64,000 nt of DNA from contig NZ_BCWY01000005.1 in the NCBI RefSeq assembly GCF_001894825.1, positions 62,001-126,000 of the forward strand. Direction: 5' to 3'. Source of the DNA: Rhodococcus jostii NBRC 16295 (GTDB lineage Bacteria > Actinomycetota > Actinomycetes > Mycobacteriales > Mycobacteriaceae). The translations under genes were made by a program, and so were the position numbers. The notes under the pieces were generated by a model. The model ran no database searches and was not told the DNA's origin. It worked only from the letters and a program-made list of their open reading frames with translations. This document shows positions 17,138-24,846 of the stretch, piece by piece; position 1 is the stretch's first letter; the number at the start of each line of letters is the position of its first letter.

Positions 17138-18327
17138 TCGACCCCGACGTTCTCGACCAGGATTTCCCGACATACCTGAAGACCATCGCCGAATTCACCG
17201 AGAACGAATTGATTCCCGCCGAGAACGAGATGGTGGAGGCCGGTGAGGTTCCTGCCCGCATCCTCGCGCGAATGGCTTCTCTCGGTTTGTTCGGCATTTC
17301 CATCCCGCGCGCGTATGGCGGTCTCGAGTGGTCGATGGAACAGCAGGTGCGGCTCACTCTCGAGTTCACCCGCGCGTCGTGCGTCTACCGGTCACGCTTC
17401 TCGACCGTGATCGGATTGTGCTCGCAGGCGATCCTCGACCACGGCACCGAGGAGCAGCGCAGGAGGATGCTTCCCTCAATGGCCGCCGGTGAACTGGTCA
17501 CGGCGTTCGCGCTGACGGAGGAGTCGGCGGGTTCCGATGCCGCCCACCTGCGTACCACCGCTGTGCGCGACGGCGACGGGTATGTGCTGGACGGGAGCAA
17601 GCGGTACATCACGAACGCCGCGTGGGCGGACGCGTTCCTGGTCTTCGCCCGCACGAGCGAGTCCGACGAGGGGGCGGGCGGGGTGTCGGCCTTCATCGTG
17701 GATGCCGCGTCGCCCGGTGTGCGGACGGCCCTGCCCACCGTCATGAACGGGCACGCGGAGGCACCCGTCGGTGAGATCTACTTCGACGGTGTGAGGGTGC
17801 CCGCCGCCAACCTCCTCGGTGACGTCGAAGGCACGGGACTGTCGATGGCGTTGCGCGGCATCAACCACGCCCGCCTGCACGTCGCGGCGACCTGCGTCGG
17901 CCAGGCGACCCGGATCCTGGAGGAGACGACGGCACACGTCCTGGGCCGCAAGCAGTTCGGTGCTCCGCTGGCCGATCTCGGCGCAGTCCAGGCGACCCTC
18001 GGCGCGTGCTTCGCGGAGCTCGAGGCGGGACGGGCCCTGACCGTCGAGTGTGCTCGAACCTTCGACGAGGGTGCGATTCCACGCCACCGCATCGCGGCGG
18101 CCAAGCTGTACAGCTCGGAGATGGCGAGCCGGGTGGCCGACCGCTGTGTTCAACTGCTGGGCGGCGAGGGCATCGTCGGCCCGCACCCGGTGCCGCGCAT
18201 GTGGCGCGATGTCCGCGCATTGCGGATCTATGAGGGATCCTCTCCGGTCCACGAACGAAACCTGGCCAAGGCGATGATCCGACAGGTGGCAACCGACGGC
18301 ACACTTCCCAATTCGTATCGCGTGTGA
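17134..18327 (+). CDS. Acyl-CoA dehydrogenase
   Basis: A 397-residue flavoprotein that introduces an alpha,beta double bond into an acyl-CoA. AFALTEESAGSDAAHLRTTA is the first family signature (FAD/substrate binding), YITNAAWADAFLVFART follows, and QLLGGEGIVGPHPVPRMWRDVRALRIYEGSS is the second signature near the C-terminus. No clear catalytic Glu position was verified. It is coupled to the CoA-transferase by an ATGA overlap and precedes a LysR gene by 40 bp. The acyl chain preference is not readable. Confidence 0.94.
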   Translation: MIDPDVLDQDFPTYLKTIAEFTENELIPAENEMVEAGEVPARILARMASLGLFGISIPRAYGGLEWSMEQQVRLTLEFTRASCVYRSRFSTVIGLCSQAILDHGTEEQRRRMLPSMAAGELVTAFALTEESAGSDAAHLRTTAVRDGDGYVLDGSKRYITNAAWADAFLVFARTSESDEGAGGVSAFIVDAASPGVRTALPTVMNGHAEAPVGEIYFDGVRVPAANLLGDVEGTGLSMALRGINHARLHVAATCVGQATRILEETTAHVLGRKQFGAPLADLGAVQATLGACFAELEAGRALTVECARTFDEGAIPRHRIAAAKLYSSEMASRVADRCVQLLGGEGIVGPHPVPRMWRDVRALRIYEGSSPVHERNLAKAMIRQVATDGTLPNSYRV

Positions 18328-18367
18328 GCGAGGACGGCGGCCGGTTCGACGAAGGGATGATGGACTG

Positions 18368-19447
18368 ATGGACATCCGTCAGCTCGAGTACTTCCTCGCT
18401 GTGGTCGAGCACGGCGGCGTCAACCGCGCCGCCCAGCACCTCCACGTGGCGCAGGCATCGCTCTCGCAGGGCATCCGTCAACTCGAGCGTGAACTGAAGC
18501 TGAGCCTGTTTCACCGCACCGGGCGGAACCTGGTACTCAACCCGGCCGGGCAGCTGCTGCTGGAGCCTGCCCGGAAGGTGCTCGACGACCTCCTGGCAGC
18601 GCAGGACATCATGCGCGGGGCCCGCGAACTGCAGGTGGGGTCGATCACTATCGGGACGATGCCGGAGATGTCGAGTGAGGCCGTCGCCGCCTGGAGTGGA
18701 TCGTTCACTCGATTGCATCCCGACATCCGGATCGATCTGTCCGAGTTCGCGAGCGCGGCAGACCTGTGCGATGAGGTGCTCACGGGCCACTGCGAGCTGG
18801 GATTCACGACGTTTCCGGTGCCGACCGACAACCTCGACAGTGTGGAGTTGGGTGTGCAACGACTCTTGCTCGTCATGCCTCCGGGCACCGATCCGGTCGA
18901 CGCCCGGGAGCCGCTCGAACTGGCCCGGCTCGAAGGTGTTCCGCTGGTGACGAGCAGTTCGGCACTGCGCGAGAACGACATCGTCGCCACCGTGCTCCGG
19001 CGCGAGTCGGTGGTTCCCCGAATCAGCGCGCAGGTGCCGAATCGACACGCGCAGATGACCCTCGTGCTCAATGGTGCGGCGAGCGCGTTCCTTCCCTTGC
19101 GGATGGCGACGGCCGCACACAGATCAGGAGCGGTGGTGGCGGAAACACGACCCGAAATTTGTACGCCGTTCGGAATCGTGCACCGGCCGGGCTCGCTGAA
19201 CCCGGCGGCGAAGAGCTTCGTCATCCAGAGCCACGCGGACCTGGCGCACTGGAACGCGCTCATCGCCGGCCATCGAGCGGACGGTGCCTCGCTGCTCCAC
19301 GCGGCACTGCTCGCCGACGACGAACTGAACGCCGACAGACGCACCGCGTCGGACGCCGAGAGACGCACCGCGTCGGACGCCGAGAGACGCACCGCGTCGG
19401 ACGCCGAGAGACGCACCGCGTCGGAGGAAACGATCGCGAATGCCTGA
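18368..19447 (+). CDS. LysR family regulator with a repetitive C-terminal tail
   Basis: A 359-residue LysR regulator: HTH domain MDIRQLEYFLAVVEHGGVNR and SLSQGIRQLERELKLSLFHR (1-60), then a periplasmic-binding-like inducer domain to about residue 300. The last 40 residues are abnormal: the unit DAERRTAS occurs three times after a variant copy (NADRRTAS), encoded by four 24-bp tandem repeats. The stop lies 8 nt inside the following DUF202 gene. As the distal gene of the cluster it probably activates the upstream operon in response to a pathway metabolite. Confidence 0.92.
   Translation: MDIRQLEYFLAVVEHGGVNRAAQHLHVAQASLSQGIRQLERELKLSLFHRTGRNLVLNPAGQLLLEPARKVLDDLLAAQDIMRGARELQVGSITIGTMPEMSSEAVAAWSGSFTRLHPDIRIDLSEFASAADLCDEVLTGHCELGFTTFPVPTDNLDSVELGVQRLLLVMPPGTDPVDAREPLELARLEGVPLVTSSSALRENDIVATVLRRESVVPRISAQVPNRHAQMTLVLNGAASAFLPLRMATAAHRSGAVVAETRPEICTPFGIVHRPGSLNPAAKSFVIQSHADLAHWNALIAGHRADGASLLHAALLADDELNADRRTASDAERRTASDAERRTASDAERRTASEETIANA
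19330..19425 (+). repeat. 24-bp tandem repeat x4 inside the LysR gene
   Basis: Four contiguous 24-bp units (19330, 19354, 19378, 19402); units 2-4 are identical and unit 1 differs by one base (CGCCGACAGACG versus CGCCGAGAGACG). The period is a multiple of three, so copy-number change would keep the reading frame and lengthen or shorten the charged tail by 8 residues. Confidence 0.95.
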
Positions 19448-19793
19448 CGGGTTCACGTTTCGCTCCGGGAAGGACCCGGATCCACGGTTCACACTGGCCA
19501 ACGAACGGACGTACCTGGCGTGGCTGCGGACCGCGACGGCGTTCGTGGCCTCGGGTGTCGGCCTGGAAGCGTTCGCGGGGGAGGCGCTTGCTCCGGCGAT
19601 CCGCACGCCTCTCGCCGCCGTTCTGCTGATCGCCGGCGGTGTGATCGCGATTGCGTCGTTCACCCACTGGATTGCCGCCGAACGCGCGCTGCGGGCCGGA
19701 CGGTCGTTGCCGGTGCCGGTGATGATGCCGATCGCCGGCGCGGTCCTGGCCGTCTGCGCGTCGGCTCTCCTCTTCGGCCTGGCGACAACCTGA
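19440..19793 (+). CDS. DUF202 (YidH-like) membrane protein
   Basis: A 117-residue protein with about three membrane helices (FVASGVGLEAF, LAAVLLIAGGVIAIASF, MMPIAGAVLAVCASALLFGLA). DPDPRFTLANERTYLAWLRTATAF is the DUF202/YidH family signature. It begins within the last codons of the LysR gene (8-nt overlap), so the two are coupled, and it abuts a second DUF202 gene. Function is unknown in the family. Confidence 0.92.
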   Translation: MPDGFTFRSGKDPDPRFTLANERTYLAWLRTATAFVASGVGLEAFAGEALAPAIRTPLAAVLLIAGGVIAIASFTHWIAAERALRAGRSLPVPVMMPIAGAVLAVCASALLFGLATT

Positions 19794-20114
19794 GTGAGCG
19801 ATCTGCCATCACCCGACAAGGGACTCCAGGTCGAGCGGACATCGCTCGCGTTCACGCGTACGGCGCTCTCGATACTCGGGGTGGTTGCGGCATCGCTTCG
19901 CTGGCTGCCGCCGATCGGGTCGGCGACGGTCGTGGGTCCGGTGATCGCCGGCCTCCTCGTCGTCGGGGTCACGACCGTCGAGTGGCGCCACCGGCCTGCG
20001 CGCCTGTCGCTGTTCGCCACCGAACGCGCCCGGCCGATGACGGGCACGGGTGCGTTGCTCGGGTTGAGCGTCGTGGTGCTGAGTGTCGCCGGACTGTCGG
20101 CGATTGTCCTCTGA
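19794..20114 (+). CDS. Second DUF202 membrane protein
   Basis: A 106-residue protein starting with GTG directly after the previous stop codon. GLQVERTSLAFTRTALSILGVV is the short DUF202 signature, and three hydrophobic helices are visible. Adjacent DUF202 pairs of this kind (one longer, one shorter) are common in actinobacteria and may form a heteromeric membrane complex (inference). Confidence 0.9.
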   Translation: MSDLPSPDKGLQVERTSLAFTRTALSILGVVAASLRWLPPIGSATVVGPVIAGLLVVGVTTVEWRHRPARLSLFATERARPMTGTGALLGLSVVVLSVAGLSAIVL

Positions 20115-20154
20115 GAACGGTCGGTGCTCGTTCACCTCACGGACGTGGCGGCGA

Positions 20155-21090
20155 TCATTTCGTCGTCGCCAGGTCTTCGCGCGCTCTTGACGGCGCCCAC
20201 CCGGGCGGTCCGAAGACGTAACCCAGCTTGTCGCGCCAGGACGAGGCCCGGCGCCAGTCCCGTGCGATGGCGGCGTATTCGTGGGTCTGCAGCTTCCATA
20301 TGTTGTAGGTGCCCACCGGCTTGGTGAGTCCGTAGGTGGGGCGGTGGGTTTCGGGTTGGAAGGTGCCGAACATCCGGTCCCACACGATGAGGATTCCGGC
20401 GTAGTTGCGGTCGAGGTATTCGGGGTCGCAGCCGTGGTGGACGCGGTGGTGGGAGGGTGTGTTGAAGACGAATTCGATGGGGCGGGGGAGTGTGTCGATG
20501 CGCTCGGTGTGGACGAAGAACTGGTAGACGAGGTTCACGGAGAATCCGATGAACACCATCCACGGGGGAATGCCGATCAGCGGCAACGGAATCCACATCA
20601 GGATCTCGGCGCTGTTGTTCCATTTCTGCCGCAGCGCGGTGGAGAAGTTGAAGTACTCGCTCGAGTGGTGCGCCTGGTGGGTGGCCCAGATCAGCCGGAT
20701 GCGGTGTGACATCCGGTGGTACGTGTAGAACAGCACGTCGACGCCGAGGATGAGGATCACCCACGTGTACCAGGCGTCGGCGGGCAGATGCCACGGCGCG
20801 AGGTACACCCAGATGGCGGAGTATCCGATCAGGGCGAGGAGTTTCCAGAACGTCGTCGTCAGAATCGACACGGCACCCATCGCGACGCTGGCCCGCGCGT
20901 CGCGGCGTTCGTAGCCGCCCCGAACCGGGCGGGACCGTCCGTCAGGGTCGGTGGCTGCGTCCTCGAGGTGCCGGGCTGCGAACCATTCGATCGCCAGAAA
21001 CAGGACGAACGCCGGGATGGCCAGTGTCACCGGTTCGTGCAGTGGCATCAGCAGCGCCGAGTTCCAAGCCGACGTCACGGTGTCCCACAT
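20155..21090 (-). CDS. Sterol desaturase/fatty acid hydroxylase family protein
   Basis: A 311-residue membrane di-iron enzyme. Four to five hydrophobic helices surround the histidine clusters of the family: HRMSH (125-129), HQAHH (138-142), an isolated His194 in FFVHT and HHRVHH (214-219). Family members hydroxylate or desaturate sterols, fatty acids or carotenoids with O2. ATG at 21090 follows GGAGG. It is divergent from an Rrf2 regulator 100 bp away, which is the natural candidate to control it. Substrate unknown. Confidence 0.93.
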   Translation of the reverse strand: MWDTVTSAWNSALLMPLHEPVTLAIPAFVLFLAIEWFAARHLEDAATDPDGRSRPVRGGYERRDARASVAMGAVSILTTTFWKLLALIGYSAIWVYLAPWHLPADAWYTWVILILGVDVLFYTYHRMSHRIRLIWATHQAHHSSEYFNFSTALRQKWNNSAEILMWIPLPLIGIPPWMVFIGFSVNLVYQFFVHTERIDTLPRPIEFVFNTPSHHRVHHGCDPEYLDRNYAGILIVWDRMFGTFQPETHRPTYGLTKPVGTYNIWKLQTHEYAAIARDWRRASSWRDKLGYVFGPPGWAPSRAREDLATTK

Positions 21091-21190
21091 TGCTTCCTCC
21101 GCGACAAGACGAGCGTCCAGGTCAATGTACCGCGACGTGACGGGCATCACTGAGTTGCCCATTTTCATACTCGGGTGGTAGGAATTCGGT

Positions 21191-21688
21191 GTGCACATCA
21201 CCGCCAAGGTGGACTACGCCGTGCGGACGCTGATCGAACTGGCCGCTGCCGGGCCGTCACCGTCCAAGGCCGAATTCCTGGCACAGTCGCAGACCATCCC
21301 GCACAAGTTCCTCGAGGCCGTCCTCGCCGATCTCCGGCGCGGGGGACTGGTGAACAGCAGGCGCGGCCCCGACGGCGGCTACTGGCTCGCCCGCCCCGCC
21401 GAGGACATCACCATCGCCGACGTGATCCGGACCGTCGAGGGCCCGCTGGCGTCGGTGCGCGGTGAGCGACCCGAGGACGTCGACTACTGCGGTCCGGCCG
21501 CCCCACTGCAGGACGTGTGGATCGCGGTGCGAGTGAACCTGCGTGCCGTGCTCGAGAACGTGAGCCTTGCGGACGTGGCGAATGGACAGTTGCCGAGTTT
21601 CCTCACCACTCTCACCTCCGACCCGGGGGCCTGGGAGCGTCGTTCCCGCCCGGCTACGTCGGCGGACGAGGGCGCAGTGCGCGGCTGA
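21191..21688 (+). CDS. Rrf2 family transcriptional regulator
   Basis: A 165-residue regulator with the N-terminal winged helix MHITAKVDYAVRTLIELAA and the Rrf2 wing RRGPDGGYWLARPAEDITIADVI. Only one cysteine is present in the usual cluster-binding region (DYCGPAAPL), so the three-cysteine [Fe-S] site of IscR or NsrR is missing; it may sense something else or bind a cluster with other ligands. GTG start. It is divergent from the hydroxylase gene and its 3' end overlaps the convergent IclR gene by 35 bp. Confidence 0.92.
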   Translation: MHITAKVDYAVRTLIELAAAGPSPSKAEFLAQSQTIPHKFLEAVLADLRRGGLVNSRRGPDGGYWLARPAEDITIADVIRTVEGPLASVRGERPEDVDYCGPAAPLQDVWIAVRVNLRAVLENVSLADVANGQLPSFLTTLTSDPGAWERRSRPATSADEGAVRG

Positions 21689-22406
21689 TCGTCCGGCCGG
21701 CGGCGCGCACCAGCGGGACCAGCGCATTCACTGACGCGCCCTCCGCCGACACGACCAGTGACACGGCCGCGATCGCCGTTCCGGGGCGTTCGAAGATCGG
21801 TGCCGCGACGGAGACGGCGTCGAGGGTCACCTGCCGATCACTGATCGCGACCTCGGATCGGCGGATCTCGGCGAGCGTCCGCCGCAGTACGACGGGGTCG
21901 GTGACGGTCCGGTCGGTGAACTTCTCGATCGGCCCGGCCAGCACCTGATCCTGCACGTCGGCGGGCATGTACGCGAGCAGGGCCAGGCCGATGCCGGACG
22001 CCGTCAGCGGGAATCTGCCGCCGACGCGGGTGTGCACAGGCACGGCCTTCTGGCCGGCGATGCGTTCGACGAACACGACCTCGGTGCCCTCGCAGATTCC
22101 GAGTTGGACGTTCTCCCGGGTGATCTGCGACAGGTCCTCCATGACGGGCATCGCCAGTTCTCGGAGCATCGTGCCGCGGGGTGCGAGCGACGCGATCTCC
22201 CACAGCTTGAGGCCGACGGTGAAGCGTCCGCTGCTGTCCCGCTCGAGCGCGCCCCATTCGATGAGATCACTGGTCAGCCGGTGCACGGTGCTCAGCGGGT
22301 ACCCGGACTTCCGGGACAGGTCGCTGAGGGTCAGCCGCGGAGCCGCGGGCGTGAAGAGTTCGAGGAGCCGCAACGAGCGGATGGTCACCGAACCGGTGAT
22401 CGCCAT
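21654..22406 (-). CDS. IclR family regulator of the Rieske operon
   Basis: A 250-residue IclR protein: N-terminal winged helix SVTIRSLRLLELFTPAAPRLTLSDLSRKSGYPLSTVHRL and the effector domain with GLKLWEIAS, GICEGTEVVFVERI and RVGGRFPLTASGIGLALLA. It starts 15 bp after the reductase stop on the same strand, so it is the last gene of the oxygenase operon and would be autoregulated with it. A palindrome of IclR size lies upstream of the operon at 24820. The effector is probably the aromatic substrate or a product. Confidence 0.93.
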   Translation of the reverse strand: MAITGSVTIRSLRLLELFTPAAPRLTLSDLSRKSGYPLSTVHRLTSDLIEWGALERDSSGRFTVGLKLWEIASLAPRGTMLRELAMPVMEDLSQITRENVQLGICEGTEVVFVERIAGQKAVPVHTRVGGRFPLTASGIGLALLAYMPADVQDQVLAGPIEKFTDRTVTDPVVLRRTLAEIRRSEVAISDRQVTLDAVSVAAPIFERPGTAIAAVSLVVSAEGASVNALVPLVRAAGRTISRALRPRPPT

Positions 22407-22421
22407 GGCTCGTTCTCCATC

Positions 22422-23381
22422 TCACAGTTCCAATGTCAGACGTGGGCAGGTCGCACGCGAGACGCAGATCATCATAGTGTCGTTGGCGGCCTGCTCGTCT
22501 GCTGTGAGCAGGGAATCCCGGTGGTCGACCGTGCCGCCGAGGACGGCCGTCTCGCAGGTTCCGCACGTCCCCTCCTCGCAGGACGAGAGCACCTGGACGC
22601 CGGCGGCGGTGACGGCCTGCAGGATCGACTGCTCGGGGGCGACGGTGACGGTCGTGCCGCTGAGCGTCAGCTCCACCTCGAATCCCTCGGCCCGAACCGG
22701 CTCCTCGAGGTCCTTGGCGGCGAAGCGCTCGATGTGCAGGGCGCCCGACGGCCAGCCGTCGCAGTGACCGGTGACGGCGTCGAGCAGCGGCGCGGGTCCG
22801 CAGCAGTAGACGAGCGTGTTGTCGCGGACCTCGCCGAGCAGGCCGGGCAGGTCGATCAGGCCGCGCTCGTCCTGGGGATGGACCACCACCTTGTCGCCGA
22901 AGTGCGCGACCAGGGTGTCGGCGAACGCCATCGAACTGCGGCTGCGTCCGCCGTACACCAGGGTCCAGTCGGCGCCGGCGTTCTCCGCCGCCCGCGCCAT
23001 CGTGAGGATCGGGGTGATTCCGATGCCACCGGCGATGAACACGTACCGCGGCGACGGCTCGAGTTCGAATTGATTGCGCGGCCCGCGGACGGTGACGCGG
23101 TCGCCCTCGCTCAGCTTGTCGTGCACGAACTGGGAACCGCCGCGGCCCAGCGTCTCCCGCAGCACGGCGACCCGCCACGTTCCGGTGTCGGCCGGGTCGC
23201 CGCACAGCGAATACTGCCGGGTGAGCTCCGGGGTGAGCACCAGATCGATGTGCGCGCCGGGCGTCCACGCCGGCAGGTCGGCGCCGGACGGGTCGCGGAA
23301 CTCGAGGACGACGACGCCGTCGGCGCCAGTGGTCCTGGTGGACAGCTGCAGGTCGAGTACGGGTTCGGGTGCGGTAGGCAT
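22422..23381 (-). CDS. PDR/VanB-type oxygenase reductase with C-terminal ferredoxin domain
   Basis: A 319-residue electron-transfer flavoprotein. The FMN-binding barrel carries RQYSLCG (55-61), the NAD(P)H domain carries GGIGITPI, and the C-terminal plant-type [2Fe-2S] domain has Cys268, Cys273, Cys276 and Cys306 (CEEGTCGTC ... C). This domain order is that of phthalate dioxygenase reductase and VanB, which feed electrons to two-component Rieske oxygenases. ATG at 23381 follows CGGAGAG. The partner oxygenase is two genes upstream in the same operon. Confidence 0.95.
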   Translation of the reverse strand: MPTAPEPVLDLQLSTRTTGADGVVVLEFRDPSGADLPAWTPGAHIDLVLTPELTRQYSLCGDPADTGTWRVAVLRETLGRGGSQFVHDKLSEGDRVTVRGPRNQFELEPSPRYVFIAGGIGITPILTMARAAENAGADWTLVYGGRSRSSMAFADTLVAHFGDKVVVHPQDERGLIDLPGLLGEVRDNTLVYCCGPAPLLDAVTGHCDGWPSGALHIERFAAKDLEEPVRAEGFEVELTLSGTTVTVAPEQSILQAVTAAGVQVLSSCEEGTCGTCETAVLGGTVDHRDSLLTADEQAANDTMMICVSRATCPRLTLEL

Positions 23382-23397
23382 GGCGGTCTCTCCGGGG

Positions 23398-23628
23398 TCA
23401 GACGGGAACGGGAGCGGATTCCGGCGCGGCAGGAGGTGGCGTAGCAGGCACCGGCGGCTCGGCGAGGTGGTGTCCCTCGGGGTGGGCGAGCAACCACTCC
23501 CACAGGGCGGCGGGTTCTTCGGCCACGTGGCGGGCACCGCAGTGGCACTCGCCCTCGAGCAGATCCGAGCCCGGGAGCCACACGATGCGCATCACGTTGG
23601 TGCCGCGGAGCATTCTGGTCGGTTCCAC
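23398..23628 (-). CDS. Small CHCG-motif protein in the oxygenase operon
   Basis: A 76-residue protein (71 if it starts at ATG 23613) lying between oxygenase and reductase, 4 bp after the oxygenase stop. MRIVWLPGSDLLEGECHCGAR contains a CxC pair, HVAEEPAALWEWLLAHPEGHH follows with two histidines, and the tail is Pro/Ala-rich. Start codon choice is uncertain as neither has a strong ribosome-binding site. The Cys/His content would allow metal binding, but I do not recognise an established family. Its position argues for a role in the oxygenase system, for example in cluster maturation or complex assembly (inference). Confidence 0.75.
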   Translation of the reverse strand: MEPTRMLRGTNVMRIVWLPGSDLLEGECHCGARHVAEEPAALWEWLLAHPEGHHLAEPPVPATPPPAAPESAPVPV

Positions 23629-23632
23629 GGGC

Positions 23633-24706
23633 TCAGCCCGCCGCCACGGCGGTGACGGCACGGGGCGCGTCCACCAGCTTCTTCAGGATCCGGCGTGCAC
23701 CCAGTCCGCCGGCGTCGATGTTGATCGACAACTCCTGGTAGCCGTCCTTCTCGGTGTCCAGGGCCTGCTGCAGGACGTTCAGCGCCACGACGTCCTGCAT
23801 CACGACGGTCCGGTTGTTCTCCGCCAGGAACGTCGTGACCTCGTCGTCGCCGAGGGCGAAGTCGCGGGCCACCGCCCAGAAGTCGAGGGTGGAATTCTCG
23901 GTGGACGGGGTGATCGCGTAGACGATCTCGGAGTGGAACGCGTGCGGGTCGGAGCCGTCGTCGCCGGGCAGCGGTGCGCCGACCGGGGCGATGCGGCTGT
24001 GCAGCAGGTACAGGCACGGCGGCGTGTACTCGATGTCCTGCCAGCGGGTGATGCGTCCCTCGATGCCGGTGGACGTGGAGTAGAACGGCGGGCACTCGGC
24101 GTCGTGCATGTGCCGGGACACGTAGATGATGTTCCGGTCCTCGTCGATCTCCGTGGTGATCGGGGTTTCGGCCACCTCGGGGGTGCCGATGTAGCCGCCG
24201 TGCAGGTACGTCTCGTGGGAGAGGTCCATCAGGTTGTCGACGAGCAGGCCGTAGTTGCAGTCGATCGGTTCCATACCGGACACCACCGTGTAGTCGGGGG
24301 AGTCCATCCACGGTGCGCGGGGGATGCGGGTGGGGTCGCCCTGCTCGGGGTTGTCCGGGTCGGCGATCCACACCCACACGAACGAGTCCTGCTCGACCAC
24401 CTGGTACGAGCGCAGCCGGGCGGTGCGGGGAACGCGGGCCTGGCCGGGCACGAACACGCAGCCGCCGTCGCTGCCGTAGGTGAAACCGTGGTAGCCGCAG
24501 ACCACCGTGTCGCCGTCGAGCCGGCTCGGCGCCTCCGACAGCGGGTAGCGGCGGTGCACGCAGCGGTCGCTCATCGCGACGGCGTCGCCGGCCTCGGTCC
24601 GCCAGAACAGGATCGGCTCCTCGCAGATGGTGCGGGAGAGCAGTTCGCGTCCGATCTCGCGGCCGTAGGCTGCGACGTACCACTGGTTGCGGGCGATCGT
24701 GGACAT
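23633..24706 (-). CDS. Rieske non-heme iron oxygenase, alpha subunit (VanA/PDO-like)
   Basis: A 357-residue ring-hydroxylating or O-demethylating oxygenase. The Rieske [2Fe-2S] ligands are Cys49, His51 (CVH), Cys70 and His73 (CGYH); the mononuclear iron histidines are His164 and His169 in DLSHETYLH, with Asp161 as the electron-bridging residue. No beta-subunit gene is present, as in the alpha3-type VanA and phthalate dioxygenase group, whose members act on methoxybenzoates, phthalates and similar acids. It heads an operon with a small protein, a reductase and an IclR regulator. The substrate is unknown. Confidence 0.94.
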   Translation of the reverse strand: MSTIARNQWYVAAYGREIGRELLSRTICEEPILFWRTEAGDAVAMSDRCVHRRYPLSEAPSRLDGDTVVCGYHGFTYGSDGGCVFVPGQARVPRTARLRSYQVVEQDSFVWVWIADPDNPEQGDPTRIPRAPWMDSPDYTVVSGMEPIDCNYGLLVDNLMDLSHETYLHGGYIGTPEVAETPITTEIDEDRNIIYVSRHMHDAECPPFYSTSTGIEGRITRWQDIEYTPPCLYLLHSRIAPVGAPLPGDDGSDPHAFHSEIVYAITPSTENSTLDFWAVARDFALGDDEVTTFLAENNRTVVMQDVVALNVLQQALDTEKDGYQELSINIDAGGLGARRILKKLVDAPRAVTAVAAG

Positions 24707-24819
24707 GAGGGCCTCCGGAATGTGCTGGGCTGCGGCGTAATTCGTGACGCCGGACTCGGTGAGGCATCGGCGTCGTCCCCATCACTGTGCGGCACCGGAG
24801 GTGATCCACCACACTCGGT

Positions 24820-24834
24820 TTCCGAATGTCGGAA
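24820..24834. promoter_or_regulatory. Candidate IclR operator
   Basis: TTCCGAATGTCGGAA is a perfect palindrome of 6-bp arms around a 3-nt centre, 114 bp upstream of the Rieske oxygenase start. IclR-family operators are typically short palindromes of this size. No other palindrome of comparable quality was seen in the 140-bp gap. Confidence 0.5.
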
Positions 24835-24846
24835 GGATGAATTCCG

